Shown: piece by piece, positions 9,301-18,107 of the stretch | Position numbering within the stretch: the stretch's first letter is position 1 | How the letters are laid out: every line of letters starts with the position of its first letter | Source: Microvirga subterranea | GTDB taxonomy: Bacteria > Pseudomonadota > Alphaproteobacteria > Rhizobiales > Beijerinckiaceae | Direction: 5' to 3' | Assembly: GCF_003350535.1 (NCBI RefSeq) | Contig: NZ_QQBB01000011.1 | Location: forward strand, 46,761-91,162 | DNA length: 44,402 bases | The notes under the pieces: generated by a model | Databases searched by the model: none | Seen by the model: only the letters and a program-made list of their open reading frames with translations | What the model was told of the DNA's origin: nothing | Translations under genes and position numbers: made by a program

Positions 9301-12300
9301 TCAGATCAGGTACCCAGTGACGAAGATCCGGTCATGGCTGAGTTCGGCGCCCACTTGGAGGGTCGCTACCTCGAAGGCAGCACGCCCCCCGCTGCCATCG
9401 CTGTCATAGAGGATCCTGCCTGTTGTCGGGTCGAAGATGATCCGGTCGTCACTCTCCAGGGCGCTTGTGCCGACCTGGAAAGCTTCCTGCGACAGAATGC
9501 CCAGATCCAATCCCTCGAAGGCTCCGAACTTCACAAGCTGGATCCGATCGCCGTCGCTGAAGTCGCGGACAATGTCGCTGTTTGCCGTCCCGAAGCGGTT
9601 GAAGACGAATACATCAGAACCATCGTTTCCGGAGTGGTTGCCGTCGCCGCCCCACAGTTCGTCGTTGCCTGCACCGCCGATTAACGTGTCGTTGCCGCCC
9701 ATGCCGCGGAATCGATCGTTCCCGATTCCGCCTTGAATCCGATCGGCATCGTTCGTGCCGGACAAATCCTCTTGCAGGACGTTGTTGACATTCACATGAA
9801 GCACTGTCTGAACCGAGCCAATACCGGCGATATCCGCGCGGATCTTGATGTCATGTCCACGCATCTGTTCGTAATCGAGTTTTACGCCGTTGCCGACCTT
9901 CAGGAAGGTCTGGTCTCCGATGCGCTCTAAAGTAAAACGTCCACCGGCATTGCCGCCGCCCTCGAAGCTGCTGACGAACGAATAGGTCACCCTGGCGTCG
10001 TCCACACCAGAGATGGACAGAATACCAAACGGCATCCCGGCATCTGAACCTTCATCGACTGCATCTCCGGTCAATGTAATCCCCGATAGGTTCTCCGCCG
10101 GATCCTCGTCGATCTGGATGATGAAGTCTTCCTCGTGGTAGCCGCCTCGCCCGTCCGTCACCTCGACCGTAATGGAACGGCTGGCTTCCGTTTCACGATC
10201 AAGGGACTGCCCCTGCCTTAACTGGATCACCCAGCCGGAAGCAGTCTGGACGGCCTCGAACTTGGTATCATCGGTGTAGAAGCGGAAGTTCCCTCCATCC
10301 GAATCGGTCGCGCTCAGGTGGCCCACGACGGTTCCGGGATCGCTGTTCTCCCGAATGCTCAGGTGATCGAGACCGATGTCGTTCGGCGCCTGGTTCACGG
10401 GGTCGCCGGCAACATCGTTGACGTAGACGCGAATGGTCTGCGGAGCGGAAGGCAGGCTGCCGGGTCCGCCATTCTGGTCCCTGGCGACGACCTTCACGTC
10501 GAAATACTTCAGAACCTGACCGGGCAGGCTCGTCGTGTCCGTGTGGAGGAGCGGGTCGCTCGTGGAGTCGTAGTCGAGCATCACATTGTTGAGCTGGATC
10601 TTGTTGCCGCTGATCCGGAAGTATCCATGCGGATTCCAGCCATCGACGAACTGATAAACGATCTGGTCACCCTGGTTCGGATCCGATGCCCGGAGGAAGG
10701 CTACATCCGCGTAGCCGCCGATGCCTTCGGTGATTGTAATATACCCCAGCTCGTTGGGATCATCATTCGCCACCATCGGATCGAGCATCACCGGAGGCCG
10801 GTTGGCCGTGACGGAAGTCACCGTCACGGCGAGTTCGCTCTGCAGCTGTTGATCGAACAGGGCCAGTGTAAAAACTGTTGGTACAGCGGTCCCTACCGGG
10901 TCCGTCGCGCGATCCCTTGGATCCCATACGAGGTTCGTCACAACTTCGTTGATTTGAGCCTGGGTCCCGATGATGTAGAACTCGGTCGAGCCCGGCTCGT
11001 ATTCGATGATCAATCCAGGGTAGCTGTTCGGATCAGGGACGTTTATGAACTGGCCCTCGGTGCCACTGTTCCACACAATGTTGAGTTGGAGCCTTTGTTC
11101 CCATGAGTCCGAGAACTGGAGGTTCTCGAAAGGCTTGATCGTGGCATTGTCATAGACAGTATGCGAGGTGTCGCCGGACAGCACCGCGATGTCGGGCGCC
11201 TCGTTCTGCGGACGAACCTGCACGATGTGGGCCATGGTGGGACCGACGAGGTTACCGTCATAGGCCACGACCCGGAGGGTGAATTGTCCGATCGCAGCAT
11301 CTGCGTCCGTGACTGCGCGATTCGTCGTGATCACACCCGTATCGGCGTCGATCCTGAAGAGGCCGTCGGCACTGACCGTTCTGCCGTTATCAGCAAAGCG
11401 GTACTTGTTGATACGGAAGTCCGCGTTTGCAAGGTCTGGGTCCCGGGCGTCAGCATCGACGACGAACGCGTGCTCCGCTGCGACGCCAACCTCGAGCACC
11501 TGAGCGTTTCTGAATGAGATTCCGTGCGGCGCCTCGTTCACATCGGACAACCTGATGTCGATAGGCTGTGCGACGGTGGAGACAAGGCCGCGACTATCGA
11601 CGGCTCGGACCGTGAGCGTATGTCCACGGCCACCTCCGCTCAGGGCGAACGCGGTCTCATAATCGAGAGGCTGGGTAGCGACGATCTTCCAGACGCCATT
11701 CACCTGGACCACGTCGAAGAGGCCGCCAGCGTCATCTTCCAGGAAGTAGCTGGCGATGGGGTCTCCATTTGGGTCGACCGCGGCCAGAACGCCGAAGGGT
11801 ACATGTGCCCCGATATTCTCCGGGACCGGCCCGCTCGTGAAGCTGATGTCCTTCGGCGCCCAGTCGGACGGCTTCGTCGTCACGCTGATGTTGGAGTTCG
11901 TCTCCAGAACTCCCTCGCCGGTAACATCATAGACCGTAATGGTGAAAGTCGTAGTGATGCCGGTGGCATTCACAGGATCGTCGTAGCGATTCGTAGGATC
12001 GAAGATCAGAGCCTGTACGGCCGCATCGATCTGCGCCACGGTGCCGGACACTGTGAAGACACCGGACTGCGCATCATAGCTTCCACCATTCTGCGGGACC
12101 AGTTTGCCGAGATCCTTCGAGCTCAGCTTGATCTCGACGGAGATCACCTGATCGGGCGTGAAACTCACGTTCGCGAAAGGCTTCGGAAAGTCGATATCCA
12201 CCACTTGGGTGTTGACCGGCACGTCTGCCCCGCCGATAATTCCGTTTGGAACGTGTTCCGATTCAACCTTGATACGTCCAGCAGGCACCGATGCGGAAAG

Positions 12301-15300
12301 ACCGTCATCGTTAGCGACCACGATGGTGAAAGTGGTCGTCTCGACGCCCGAGGGCATGTTCGGACGGTCCGTAGGATTGTACTTGAGGCCTTGCACGGCG
12401 TCTTGTGCGGCAGCGGTCGAGCCCCTGAAGGTATAGACGCCGTTTGCGAACGTGCCACCCGCCAAATTCGTCAGGATGCCCTTGCTCGGATCGTCGAGCC
12501 GAATCGTGACCGTAACGATATCACTGGCATTGCTGTCGCTGATGGTCACGCCCGAGAAGGGTTTCACCAATTGCGCATCGCCGTTTGCATTGTCATAGGT
12601 GCGCAGGAGTGTGACCGGCGCGTCGACGGTCGGCGCCCGGTTTGCCGCCTTGGCATCTACCTCAATGTTGCCGTTCGACTCCAGCAGATCACGATCGTCA
12701 CGGCTGGTGCCGGAATAGACGCTGATGGTGAAGGCCGTCGATTGCTCGGCTCCAACTTGGTCATTCGGCCGATCGGTCGGGTTGAAGACAAGACGCTGGA
12801 CGACCTGACGGACGGCATCAGCGGTTCCAGTAAACCAGAAGGTTCCGTTCTCGACCCGCCCTGCGCCCAGCGGATCATAGAGGTCACCGTGGCTAGCATC
12901 ATTTGGGCGAATCCCAACTGTGATGGTCTGAAGCGCAGTCGCGAAGGTGATTCCGGAAAAAGGTGTCGGAGAGCCGGTATCCCAAGCCGGAATATCGACA
13001 TGGCTGTCGGCGCCACGGATGATCGAGTAAGGACTTGTGGTCGGTAGCACGCGGATTGTGACGAGTTCGGTACGCTGGAACTGGCCGTCCGTGACCTTGA
13101 CGTTAAGCTGGATGTCCGTCGGGACCGTCACGTTCGGCAGGCCGTACTCGCTGACACGGATGGCGCCTGTATTGGCATCGATCGAGAAAGGGTTCGGACC
13201 GCTGATCTCACGGCCTGAACTATCGACCAGTGCGAAACGATAGGTCGTGTTTACTACGCTCGTATCGGGATCGTCGATGACCGGTGCTTGGGCTACGATA
13301 GTGCCGGCTGCGGCATTCTCGTTGACCGCGTCGGGTCGGTAGATGACGCCAGTGAGTTGCTCGTTCACATCGTTGAGATAGACCTTGATCTTGGTCTCAG
13401 CGGACGTGTGGCCGGAGATACTCTCCTTTGCGACGACCTTGACCCAGAAGAACTTCTTCTCGTCGGTCGTGCCCGGGTTCTCGACCTGGAGGCCGATGCT
13501 CTCGTCCTCGTAGCTTGCATTGCCGAGGAAGATCAGCTTCTTGGTGGCTGGATCGATGCGGAAGAGCCCTCCGGGATTTCCCCCAGGGGCAAAGTCGAAG
13601 ACAATGCTGCCGCCGCGTCCGTCGTCGGTTGCACTGAGGACGGTCACATCAGCCTGCTGCCCATTCTCAACCATAATCGCCACGTTGCCCGTTGTCGGCG
13701 CCGATGGCAGGGCATTCGTATCGGACTCGACGGTGACGAAAACGTCCTTCAGGATCGAATAGCCGTTTCCGCCGCGGTCCGTGATCTTGACCTTGAGCTG
13801 GATGGTCTGAGCCTCTCCGATTGGAAGACCAGGGCCGACAGTGATAGCCCCTGTGAGTGCGTCAATGACAAACGGCCCATTATAATCCTGGCCAGGATTG
13901 TTGGGATCGACCAGCTTGAAGCGGAAGTCCTTGAACGCCGTCCTGCTGTCCGGATCCGCAACGCTTGGCGCGCCGACGACGGGCGTGCCGGCGCTATCAC
14001 CTCCGTAGATGACGTTGGGGGTTGCATAGGTTGCGCTTAAGGGCGCTTCGTTCACATCAGTGAGGTACACCTTGACGGTCGTCGTCCCGGACGTCTGGCC
14101 GGAGACGCTCTCCTTCGCACGAACCTTGACCTCGAAGTACCTCTTCTCGCCCGACTGACCCTGGTTCTCGTACTTGAGACCTAAGATATCGCTCGCCTCG
14201 TAATTGGCTCCGCCAGTGAAAGATATGACGCCTGTCGTGGGATCGATCGAGAAGAATCCACCGAGATCGCTGAGGTTGACGATCTCGTACTGCAGAGAGC
14301 CGCCCAGACCATCGTCCGTGGATTGAACCGTCGCGACGCTGTCGTTCGCAGATCCATTCTCGAAGAGGGTCGCAACCGGACCGAATGTCGGCGCTTGCGG
14401 CGAGGCATTCGAGCCCGGCATGACGCGGATCGTCACGGGCTGGAGATGAGATAGGCCGTTGCCCGCTTGGTCGGCGACACGTACATAGACAGTGAAATTT
14501 TGGCCGCCGACAGTATCTGTGCCCGGCAACCCCAATGCGCCGACGGTGATCTCACCCGTCATCCAATTGACGGCATAGTGATAGGCACCGGTGATCTCCT
14601 GGTCGTTGGCATCGACCAGCTTGTACCGGAAGCTCTGGTTTGCGGGGGTTGTGTCCGGATCGGTGACCACGGGTGTATGTGCAATGGTCGTGCCCGCACC
14701 CGCATCCTCGGAGAGAACCGCGACGTTCTGGTACGTCAGCGCGGTCGGCTTCTCGTTCTGGTCCGTCACATAAACCCGGACCTCGACGGGTTCGGACGCA
14801 ACATTCTGAGCATCCTGCGCCACGACCCAAAGCTTATAGTAGTAGCCCCCCTGTCCGTCGGAGACGAGATACGGGTCCGATCCGTTGAGCCCGGCCTCGT
14901 AGTTGATGTTCGGGCCGCCGTTCTTGAGCTTGACGGTACCGTCGGGACCTATCACGAAGCGCCCCCCACCGGTGCTTCCAGCAGTGTTGTCCATGAAGCG
15001 GTATGTCACTGCCCCGGGAGTTCCGGGGTTCTCCGGATCCACTGAGCCCGACACGGACGCGAGGGTTGTTCCGAAATCGCGGGAATTTTCGGCCACCGTC
15101 CCCCACGCAGCCGCCGGCTTGTTCGGGGGATCGTTCTGATCCGTTACCCAGACGGTGATATCCTGCGTATTTGACAGGCTCCCATCTGACGCCGTGACCT
15201 TCACGATGTAGTAGCGGGCGGTCTGTCCGTCGGCAGGCGTTGCGGTCTCGAAATCGAGCTTGTTCGTACGGGCCTTGAGCCGGTATCCACCCGGCACGGT

Positions 15301-16647
15301 TGGGTCTGCCTCGATGTAGAAGATGTCTCGAATGTTCGCAGGGTTCGCATCCAGTGACCACGAGATCGGGTTATTCTCCGGATCGGACGCGGACAGCACG
15401 CCGATATCCGTCGAGTTCTCCGGAAGTTCGAGACTGGTCTGATTGCCAACCTTGATATTCTCGGGCGCCTCGTTCACGTCCGTGACGTTGATGGTGTAGG
15501 TGTGCTCCGCAGATACTGTGCCGACACCGTCAGATCCTGGAACAGTAGCTCTGACCTTAATCGTGTAAGGCGTGGGCGACTCGGCATTGAGCTTGCTGCG
15601 GTCGCTGACATAGACCCTACCGTCTACGGTTACCCCGAAGGCACCGCTTGAGTCCGCTACCATCTGCCAATTGATGGAGGTCCCTTCGGGATTTGTCGCA
15701 CCCAAGGTGGCGAATGTCTGTGTCGCGCTACCGTTAGGCGCATTTTCCGCGATACTGCCATTGAGGATCGTAAAGGTATGCGGCGCCTCCAGAACGTTAT
15801 GAGCGGTAAGACCAATCGTCACAAATCTCGACTCGGTCCCGTCGCCAACCAGAATGGTGAGGTTTTGCTGACGGTTTGGGGGAAGCTGCTCGAAGTCCAG
15901 GCGGATTGCATAGAGATGGAAGACGTACTGGCCGTTGCCGACGCTTACCTTGTTGATAAGGTAATTGCTGCTTTGACTTTCCATGCTGATGTTGGCGCCG
16001 ATTCCCGCCCCATAGGGCGTGAGCGTCCCAACATAAGTGGCAGACTGTGCGTCCCAACGAACCTCATAGGTATGGCCGGAATCTGCTGCCGTTTGCTGGT
16101 TGTATACGCTGTAGACCGACAACCCGAAGATTTGCGACGTGCCAACCTCGCCAAAACTCTGAGCTACCACGGGCGCGCCGCTGTCCACCGTTTCAACAGC
16201 TTTAAAAACTGATAAGGACTGCCCGCTTGCGCCGAAGCTCGAATACCCAACCATAAGAACATCGGCGAGCATAGGCTCGGGCACCAGGATGGGCGATAGC
16301 ACTGCCTTATGTGCATTGGACAAGGGCGAGAAGACACCCGGAGTTGCCGAATCGATAGATGCACTGACCGCAAAAAGCCTGTTCAACATTGCATCGGCAG
16401 CTTCTGTCTCATTGAACGAGAATGACTTCTCCGTTCCGTTCGCTCTAGGCGCGTTGCTCTTGCGGCCGATCAGCGCAGCAGTCCGTTCATCAGTTGAGAC
16501 TACGGCTCCGACGTCAGAGTCGGAGGAATCCACGGACTTTCGCTCGTCATCTAGCGCAAGGTGCGGATCGGTTTTCACCGCGGCGACATCATGCTTCAGG
16601 GCCACGATCTTGCCTTTCTGGACCTTGCGATCGGATGACGTTGCCAT
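9301..16647 (-). CDS. Giant cadherin-like RTX protein (2448 aa)
   Basis: A large secreted repeat protein, first gene of the three-gene array. Residues 1-290 are a unique N-terminal region with a charged start and no signal peptide. Cadherin-like domains follow from about 290 to 1200 (NEAPE, NDPPN, NEKPT, NASPQ, NEAPL openings). A different module of about 110 residues occurs at roughly 1205-1330, 1340-1455, 1470-1590 and 1820-1945, marked by NPTDRPND, NPTDRPNM, DPTNRYDD and DPRDRATD followed by a TFTITV-like strand. More cadherin-like domains occupy 1596-1815 and 1950-2290. RTX repeats lie at about 2296-2345 (GGIGNDRFRGMGGNDTLIGG), then a C-terminal domain with DSDGSGG ending in GYLI. No cysteine was seen in the whole chain. 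The ATG has AAGGGAG about 7 bases upstream. Likely a type I secreted adhesin; partner unknown. Confidence 0.9.
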   Translation of the reverse strand: MATSSDRKVQKGKIVALKHDVAAVKTDPHLALDDERKSVDSSDSDVGAVVSTDERTAALIGRKSNAPRANGTEKSFSFNETEAADAMLNRLFAVSASIDSATPGVFSPLSNAHKAVLSPILVPEPMLADVLMVGYSSFGASGQSLSVFKAVETVDSGAPVVAQSFGEVGTSQIFGLSVYSVYNQQTAADSGHTYEVRWDAQSATYVGTLTPYGAGIGANISMESQSSNYLINKVSVGNGQYVFHLYAIRLDFEQLPPNRQQNLTILVGDGTESRFVTIGLTAHNVLEAPHTFTILNGSIAENAPNGSATQTFATLGATNPEGTSINWQMVADSSGAFGVTVDGRVYVSDRSKLNAESPTPYTIKVRATVPGSDGVGTVSAEHTYTINVTDVNEAPENIKVGNQTSLELPENSTDIGVLSASDPENNPISWSLDANPANIRDIFYIEADPTVPGGYRLKARTNKLDFETATPADGQTARYYIVKVTASDGSLSNTQDITVWVTDQNDPPNKPAAAWGTVAENSRDFGTTLASVSGSVDPENPGTPGAVTYRFMDNTAGSTGGGRFVIGPDGTVKLKNGGPNINYEAGLNGSDPYLVSDGQGGYYYKLWVVAQDAQNVASEPVEVRVYVTDQNEKPTALTYQNVAVLSEDAGAGTTIAHTPVVTDPDTTPANQSFRYKLVDANDQEITGAYHYAVNWMTGEITVGALGLPGTDTVGGQNFTVYVRVADQAGNGLSHLQPVTIRVMPGSNASPQAPTFGPVATLFENGSANDSVATVQSTDDGLGGSLQYEIVNLSDLGGFFSIDPTTGVISFTGGANYEASDILGLKYENQGQSGEKRYFEVKVRAKESVSGQTSGTTTVKVYLTDVNEAPLSATYATPNVIYGGDSAGTPVVGAPSVADPDSRTAFKDFRFKLVDPNNPGQDYNGPFVIDALTGAITVGPGLPIGEAQTIQLKVKITDRGGNGYSILKDVFVTVESDTNALPSAPTTGNVAIMVENGQQADVTVLSATDDGRGGSIVFDFAPGGNPGGLFRIDPATKKLIFLGNASYEDESIGLQVENPGTTDEKKFFWVKVVAKESISGHTSAETKIKVYLNDVNEQLTGVIYRPDAVNENAAAGTIVAQAPVIDDPDTSVVNTTYRFALVDSSGREISGPNPFSIDANTGAIRVSEYGLPNVTVPTDIQLNVKVTDGQFQRTELVTIRVLPTTSPYSIIRGADSHVDIPAWDTGSPTPFSGITFATALQTITVGIRPNDASHGDLYDPLGAGRVENGTFWFTGTADAVRQVVQRLVFNPTDRPNDQVGAEQSTAFTISVYSGTSRDDRDLLESNGNIEVDAKAANRAPTVDAPVTLLRTYDNANGDAQLVKPFSGVTISDSNASDIVTVTIRLDDPSKGILTNLAGGTFANGVYTFRGSTAAAQDAVQGLKYNPTDRPNMPSGVETTTFTIVVANDDGLSASVPAGRIKVESEHVPNGIIGGADVPVNTQVVDIDFPKPFANVSFTPDQVISVEIKLSSKDLGKLVPQNGGSYDAQSGVFTVSGTVAQIDAAVQALIFDPTNRYDDPVNATGITTTFTITVYDVTGEGVLETNSNISVTTKPSDWAPKDISFTSGPVPENIGAHVPFGVLAAVDPNGDPIASYFLEDDAGGLFDVVQVNGVWKIVATQPLDYETAFALSGGGRGHTLTVRAVDSRGLVSTVAQPIDIRLSDVNEAPHGISFRNAQVLEVGVAAEHAFVVDADARDPDLANADFRINKYRFADNGRTVSADGLFRIDADTGVITTNRAVTDADAAIGQFTLRVVAYDGNLVGPTMAHIVQVRPQNEAPDIAVLSGDTSHTVYDNATIKPFENLQFSDSWEQRLQLNIVWNSGTEGQFINVPDPNSYPGLIIEYEPGSTEFYIIGTQAQINEVVTNLVWDPRDRATDPVGTAVPTVFTLALFDQQLQSELAVTVTSVTANRPPVMLDPMVANDDPNELGYITITEGIGGYADVAFLRASDPNQGDQIVYQFVDGWNPHGYFRISGNKIQLNNVMLDYDSTSDPLLHTDTTSLPGQVLKYFDVKVVARDQNGGPGSLPSAPQTIRVYVNDVAGDPVNQAPNDIGLDHLSIRENSDPGTVVGHLSATDSDGGNFRFYTDDTKFEAVQTASGWVIQLRQGQSLDRETEASRSITVEVTDGRGGYHEEDFIIQIDEDPAENLSGITLTGDAVDEGSDAGMPFGILSISGVDDARVTYSFVSSFEGGGNAGGRFTLERIGDQTFLKVGNGVKLDYEQMRGHDIKIRADIAGIGSVQTVLHVNVNNVLQEDLSGTNDADRIQGGIGNDRFRGMGGNDTLIGGAGNDELWGGDGNHSGNDGSDVFVFNRFGTANSDIVRDFSDGDRIQLVKFGAFEGLDLGILSQEAFQVGTSALESDDRIIFDPTTGRILYDSDGSGGRAAFEVATLQVGAELSHDRIFVTGYLI

Positions 16648-16704
16648 GGTGCACTCCCTTCACGTTCTCAGCTCGGCCGTCCGGCCACTCTGACATAAAG
16701 TAAC

Positions 16705-16732
16705 GTTATAGCGAAGGTTTTAAGAAGCGCAA
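16705..16732 (-). promoter_or_regulatory. Candidate sigma-70 promoter for the adhesin array
   Basis: On the minus strand TTGCGC (16727-16732) is followed after 16 bases by TATAAC (16705-16710), which matches five of six bases of the -10 consensus. It lies about 58 bases upstream of the ATG at 16647. The -10 runs into the box ACGTTAC, which recurs upstream of the other two array genes. Assigned by eye only. Confidence 0.5.
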
Positions 16733-16737
16733 CTAAG

Positions 16738-16785
16738 TTTCCCTTGGGAAAAGAAACCGCCATTCGGCTTAGGCCATTTGGCCTA
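16738..16785. promoter_or_regulatory. Two inverted repeats upstream of the array promoter
   Basis: TTTCCC-TT-GGGAAA (16738-16751) lies 6 bases upstream of the candidate -35, and TAGGCC-ATTT-GGCCTA (16770-16785) lies a further 18 bases upstream. Both have perfect 6-bp arms. Their position suggests operators for an unknown regulator. Neither is followed by a T run, so a terminator role is unlikely. Confidence 0.4.
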
Positions 16786-17053
16786 TTAGAACATAAAATC
16801 ATTTTACTTCAGTCGCTTGAGATATCCGGTGCCGTTTCGCGGCAAAGCTCGAGGACCTTTGAAGCGGTCGAAAATGGTTAAAATTTTGCGGCCCTAGCGA
16901 AGCTAGAGAACCAAGAACGCACTCCTATCGAAACAATATTTCTGATGACAATTTGTAAGTTCGCGCTAGGCGATTATTCTATTATACGTGCAACTTTTGG
17001 TTATGTGATTGCAAGGTCGAACGAGACCTGAAGCCTGACGTACCGATTGGTTC

Positions 17054-17755
17054 TCACCTCCCCGCCCGCACCAGCACCGCCACCCCGTCGTGGTCGCCGG
17101 TCGTGAAGCGGGGATCGTCCACCAGTGCATTGTCGAGCGGCACGAAGCCGCTCACCTTGTGGTCCGTGGCCCGGTCGAGGCGCTGGGTGAAGTCGTCCCG
17201 GGCGCGGTTGAAAGAGGCGAAGCGGTGACCAGGGTCGCGGAAGGGGTCCACGTCCTCGCGGCTGAAGGCGGCGATGAAGATATAGGCACTGCCCGTCGCG
17301 TGCGGGCCGAAAATTCGGCCGTGGTTGTTGTCCACCTCGAAGACGTCGTTCGAGAAGGCGTCGTCCCAGCCCTTCGGGAGCTGCGCATAGAGGCTCCCGC
17401 CGATGACGCCCTGGTAGCCGGTGGAGTGGCCGAAGCGGATCGGATATCCGGCCTGGGCGGCGGCGCTCACGAGCCGCGCCTTCGCGTCCTCGACGCTGGC
17501 GGCCGCTTCATCGACGATGATCACGTTGATCGGCTCGCGCAGGGTCTTGCCTTCATAGACCTCCCCGAGCCAGTCGGACGGCTCGCCCTGCTGGGTCAGC
17601 ATCCATTTGCCGATCGAGGGCAGGCCGGCCGGCGTCGCGACGCCGTCTCCGGTGGTCCACTGGCTGCTGGCGGTTAGACCGGCGGCCTGCGCAAGGGCGC
17701 CGGGCGCTCCCAAGGCCAGCAATCCGGCGAACAGAACCACAAGTCGGCCGCGCAT
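17054..17755 (-). CDS. Exported protein of unknown function (233 aa)
   Basis: The family is not recognised. The N-terminus MRGRLVVLFAGLLALGAPGA followed by LAQA is a clear Sec signal peptide with cleavage near residue 22-24, so the mature protein should be periplasmic or secreted. This ATG is chosen over one 36 bases upstream because GGGAGG precedes it at the right spacing and the longer start would bury the signal peptide behind charged residues. The mature part has the conserved-looking stretches PINVIIVDEAAAS, GYQGVIGG and DNNHGRIFGP, and no cysteine pairs or metal motif I can name. A faint resemblance to LssY-type C-terminal domains (PxNxxxV and NNHGR-like motifs) was considered but is not firm. 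It stands alone, upstream of and divergent from the tRNA-Trp gene. Confidence 0.75.
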   Translation of the reverse strand: MRGRLVVLFAGLLALGAPGALAQAAGLTASSQWTTGDGVATPAGLPSIGKWMLTQQGEPSDWLGEVYEGKTLREPINVIIVDEAAASVEDAKARLVSAAAQAGYPIRFGHSTGYQGVIGGSLYAQLPKGWDDAFSNDVFEVDNNHGRIFGPHATGSAYIFIAAFSREDVDPFRDPGHRFASFNRARDDFTQRLDRATDHKVSGFVPLDNALVDDPRFTTGDHDGVAVLVRAGR

Positions 17756-17867
17756 CCCCGCCTCCCGGTCATCCCGGTCCAGTGATATCACGGGACCGCC
17801 GCCGCAACGAGCCTGGGCGGCAGCGCGCCCAACACAACCCTTGCGGGGTTACATAACGTCAATCCCA

Positions 17868-17896
17868 TTGAGCGACTACGGTCGAAGGATTATGAT
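17868..17896 (+). promoter_or_regulatory. Sigma-70 promoter of tRNA-Trp
   Basis: TTGAGC (17868-17873) and TATGAT (17891-17896) are separated by exactly 17 bases. Each hexamer is close to consensus, and the expected start at about 17903 lies some 30 bases before the tRNA. Confidence 0.7.
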
Positions 17897-17932
17897 ACCT
17901 CGCTCGACCGTATACCGTGAGTTGATGCCTGC

Positions 17933-18008
17933 AGGGGAGTAGCTCAATTGGCAGAGCGCCGGCCTCCAAAGCCGGAGGGTGCAAGTTCAACTCCTGCCTC
18001 CCCTGCCA
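17933..18008 (+). tRNA. tRNA-Trp (anticodon CCA)
   Basis: A full cloverleaf can be drawn. The acceptor stem AGGGGAG pairs with CTCCCCT (17998-18004). The D stem is GCTC/GAGC. The anticodon stem CCGGC/GCCGG holds the loop CTCCAAA with anticodon CCA at 17966-17968. The variable loop has 5 bases, the T loop is TTCAACT, and the 3' CCA is encoded (18006-18008). The T stem GCAAG/CCTGC contains one A-C mismatch at its fourth pair. Single copy in this window, with its own promoter upstream. Confidence 0.97.
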
Positions 18009-18107
18009 AATCTCCTGCGATCATCTCTTCCCGCAGACCCGCCGAACGGTGATCCTCAGGCCGCACCCTGCTAAGGTGCGACCGCGACAGACGATCACGG
18101 AGCCATC

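Larger units (their letters stand above)
16648..17053. other. 406-bp AT-rich intergenic region upstream of the adhesin array
   Basis: No convincing gene is visible on either strand. Relative to its surroundings the stretch is rich in A and T. It holds the leader and promoter candidate of the 2448-aa gene, two inverted repeats just upstream of it (listed separately), a hairpin GGCCG/CGGCC in the leader near 16671-16682, and small hairpins at 16894-16906 (CTAGC/GCTAG) and 17014-17029 (AGGTC/GACCT). The last lies just downstream of the stop of the exported-protein gene but lacks a T run. Confidence 0.6.

Noticed and set aside
7641..9320. Long open frame on the plus strand (559 codons) antisense to the 2599-aa gene
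   Set aside because: No ribosome site, no family resemblance and Arg/Asp/Val-rich composition typical of antisense frames in GC-rich DNA; the minus-strand reading has clear domains.
16770..16785. Rho-independent terminator TAGGCC-ATTT-GGCCTA
   Set aside because: Short stem, no T run on either side, and located upstream of a promoter rather than after a gene.
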